From Acidobacteriota bacterium (lineage in GTDB: Bacteria > Acidobacteriota > Terriglobia > Terriglobales > Acidobacteriaceae), in contig JAJYBT010000011.1 in assembly GCA_021778875.1 (NCBI GenBank), forward strand, positions 1 through 14,005: a stretch of 14,005 nucleotides of DNA, in the 5' to 3' direction. Shown here piece by piece: positions 12,525 to 14,005 of this stretch; within the stretch, counting starts at the first letter, position 1; each line of letters starts with the position of its first letter. The notes beneath the pieces are model-generated. The model did no database searches, was not told the origin of the DNA, and worked only from the letters and a program-made list of their open reading frames with translations. The position numbers and the translations under genes are program-made.

Positions 12525-14005
12525 ATGAAGGCGTTCGACTCAATGCGGCGCAGCTTCCTGCGCACAGGCGGCATCGGAGTAGCAGCTGCCGCCATGCCCG
12601 GCATTTCGCTCACAGCCGCAGCGCGGACTGACCCTGCAGCCGCAGCGGCTGCCTCGCAGGGCGTGTTTGACGTCCGCAAGCATGGCGCAACGGGAGACGG
12701 CAAGACGTTGGACACTGCCGCCATCAACCGCGCAATCGACGCTGCTGCCGCGGCAGGCGGCGGAGTGGTCCTCCTTCCGGCGGGAAACTACCTTTGCTTT
12801 TCCATCCGCCTCAAGAGCCAGGTCCACCTGTATCTCCAGCAGGGCAGCACCATTGTGGCGGCTGAGTCGCCAAAGCCCGGCGAGCAAACCGGCTACCATG
12901 GCGGCGTGTACGATGCGGCCGAACCCAACACGGCATGGGACGCCTATCAGGACTACGGACACAATCACTGGCATAACTCGCTCATCTGGGGCGAAGGCAT
13001 TCACGACTTCAGCATCACCGGGCCGGGACTCATCTACGGCAAGGGACTCAGCTTTGGGGCCAACCGGCCACCCCGCGGGGATTACCCGATCTATGTCGCC
13101 GAGCAGGCGGGCGTGGGCAACAAGGCCATCGCGCTCAAGAATTGCCGTAATGTGCTCCTGCGCGATTTCTCGATTCTCAAAGGCGGGCATTTCGGCCTGC
13201 TCCTCACAGGCGTCGACAACCTGACCATCGACAACCTCAAGATTGATACCGACCGCGACGGCATGGACATCGACTGCTGCCAGAACGTGCGCGTCTCCAA
13301 TTGCACCGTCAACTCGCCGTGGGACGATGGCATCTGCCCCAAGTCGAGCTTCGCCCTCGGCTACGCGCGACCCACCAGAAACCTTACGATCACCAACTGC
13401 TGGGTCACCGGCACATACGAACTCGGCACGGTCCTCGATGGAACGTTCAAAAAGTTCGCCGAAGATGCGCACGTGGGCCGCACTGGACGCATCAAGTGCG
13501 GCACGGAATCGAATGGCGGCTTCATCAACATCGCCATTTCAAATTGCGTGTTCGAGGGCTGCCACGGCTATGCGCTTGAGACGGTGGATGGCGCGCTGCT
13601 CGAGGACATCGCCATCACCAACACCACCATGCGCGACCTGGTTTCCAGCCCAATCTTCATGCGCCTCGGCGCGCGTCTGCGCGGCCCAAAGGAAAGCACA
13701 AAAGTGGGCACGCTGCGGCGCATCCTCATCAGCAACCTCGAGTGCCATAACGCGCCCATGCAATATAGCTCGATTCTGAGCGGCATCCCCGGCTACTGCA
13801 TTGAAGACGTCAAGCTCTCGAACATTTACATTGAGACTGCCGGCGGCGCAGCGGCTGAGGCGGCGCGCCTGCAATTGCCGGAAGCGGAGAACAAGTATCC
13901 TGAACCCACGATGTTTGGAACCACCTCAGCCTCCGGCTTTTACATGCGCCACGTGCGCAACATCGAGATGAGTCACGTTGAGATAGCCAACCGGGCAGCC
14001 GATGC
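12525..14005 (+). CDS. Tat-exported glycoside hydrolase family 28 protein, 3' end outside window
   Basis: Probable pectin-type polysaccharide hydrolase acting outside the cytoplasm. The ATG at 12525 follows AAAGGA (12512-12517) at good spacing. 493 codons are visible with no stop before the window ends, so the protein is cut at the C-terminus, probably by little. The N-terminus SMRRSFLRTGG then GIGVAAAAMPG is a twin-arginine signal. Residues about 47-90 are the N-terminal pectate-lyase-superfamily segment (FDVRKHGATGDGKTLD...GGGVVLLPAGNYL), and the rest is a right-handed beta-helix. GH28 acidic residues are visible: Asp241/Asp243 (KIDTDRDGMDID), Asp267-Asp268 (SPWDDGICPKS) and the R-I-K motif at 322-324. 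The usual GHG motif is missing; the equivalent place reads TGTYELGTVLDG (295-306). The sequence therefore fits a divergent GH28 subgroup, and its substrate is not certain to be polygalacturonate. Its own promoter lies at about 12362. Confidence 0.9.
   Translation, partial: MKAFDSMRRSFLRTGGIGVAAAAMPGISLTAAARTDPAAAAAASQGVFDVRKHGATGDGKTLDTAAINRAIDAAAAAGGGVVLLPAGNYLCFSIRLKSQVHLYLQQGSTIVAAESPKPGEQTGYHGGVYDAAEPNTAWDAYQDYGHNHWHNSLIWGEGIHDFSITGPGLIYGKGLSFGANRPPRGDYPIYVAEQAGVGNKAIALKNCRNVLLRDFSILKGGHFGLLLTGVDNLTIDNLKIDTDRDGMDIDCCQNVRVSNCTVNSPWDDGICPKSSFALGYARPTRNLTITNCWVTGTYELGTVLDGTFKKFAEDAHVGRTGRIKCGTESNGGFINIAISNCVFEGCHGYALETVDGALLEDIAITNTTMRDLVSSPIFMRLGARLRGPKESTKVGTLRRILISNLECHNAPMQYSSILSGIPGYCIEDVKLSNIYIETAGGAAAEAARLQLPEAENKYPEPTMFGTTSASGFYMRHVRNIEMSHVEIANRAAD

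Noticed and set aside
12540..13472. Minus-strand open frame (310 aa) opposite the GH28 gene
   Set aside because: The plus strand encodes a recognisable Tat signal and GH28 motifs over the same region; the antisense reading has no recognisable features.

Overview
The window is GC-rich, gene-dense chromosomal DNA from a bacterium that is most likely an acidobacterium (class Terriglobia). No rRNA is present, so this placement is inference. It rests on the combination of a Tat-exported GH28 enzyme, a TonB-receptor remnant, a membrane SpoIIE-type phosphatase with a jelly-roll sensor, an HDOD protein and a multihaem cytochrome/NrfD module. No tRNA, rRNA, CRISPR array or intact transposase was seen.

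Positions 1-1660 look like accessory DNA. A visibly less GC-rich gene for an uncharacterised ~146-aa protein (69-515) is followed by about 580 bases without a credible gene. That stretch carries two imperfect copies of a 21-bp motif, a triple 7-bp repeat and long C tracts. A strongly structured GC-rich stretch (about 1107-1330) then leads into a 92-aa hypothetical gene (1339-1617). A perfect 10-bp hairpin (1632-1657) separates it from the converging gene set.

Positions 1679-4531 (minus strand) hold housekeeping genes in the transcription order folD (tetrahydrofolate C1 metabolism), coaE (last step of CoA synthesis) and an htrA/degP-like membrane-anchored serine protease. folD and coaE are 3 bases apart and almost certainly cotranscribed. 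Divergent from folD is a 686-aa membrane protein (4657-6717): signal peptide, periplasmic jelly roll, about seven membrane helices and a cytoplasmic SpoIIE/RsbU-type PP2C phosphatase.

Positions 6718-11082 (plus strand) hold a redox module. A regulatory region with a perfect 9+9 palindrome and an FNR-like half-site pair precedes a membrane-anchored tetrahaem cytochrome c, a Tat-exported four-[4Fe-4S] ferredoxin-like protein and an NrfD/HybB-type quinone-interacting membrane protein. Together these form a quinol/periplasmic electron-transfer complex with no catalytic reductase in the window. A polytopic protein with an N-terminal coiled coil, resembling DUF2339 proteins, follows.

Positions 11083-14005 hold an HDOD signalling protein with a structured leader, a decayed 3' end of a TonB-dependent receptor gene (about 12212-12313), a good sigma70-type promoter and a Tat-exported GH28 (pectin-type) glycoside hydrolase that runs off the window end.

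The most interesting items are the orphan cytochrome/FeS/NrfD complex with its palindromic control region, the two structured 5' regions, and the GH28 enzyme in which the usual histidine motif appears to be replaced.
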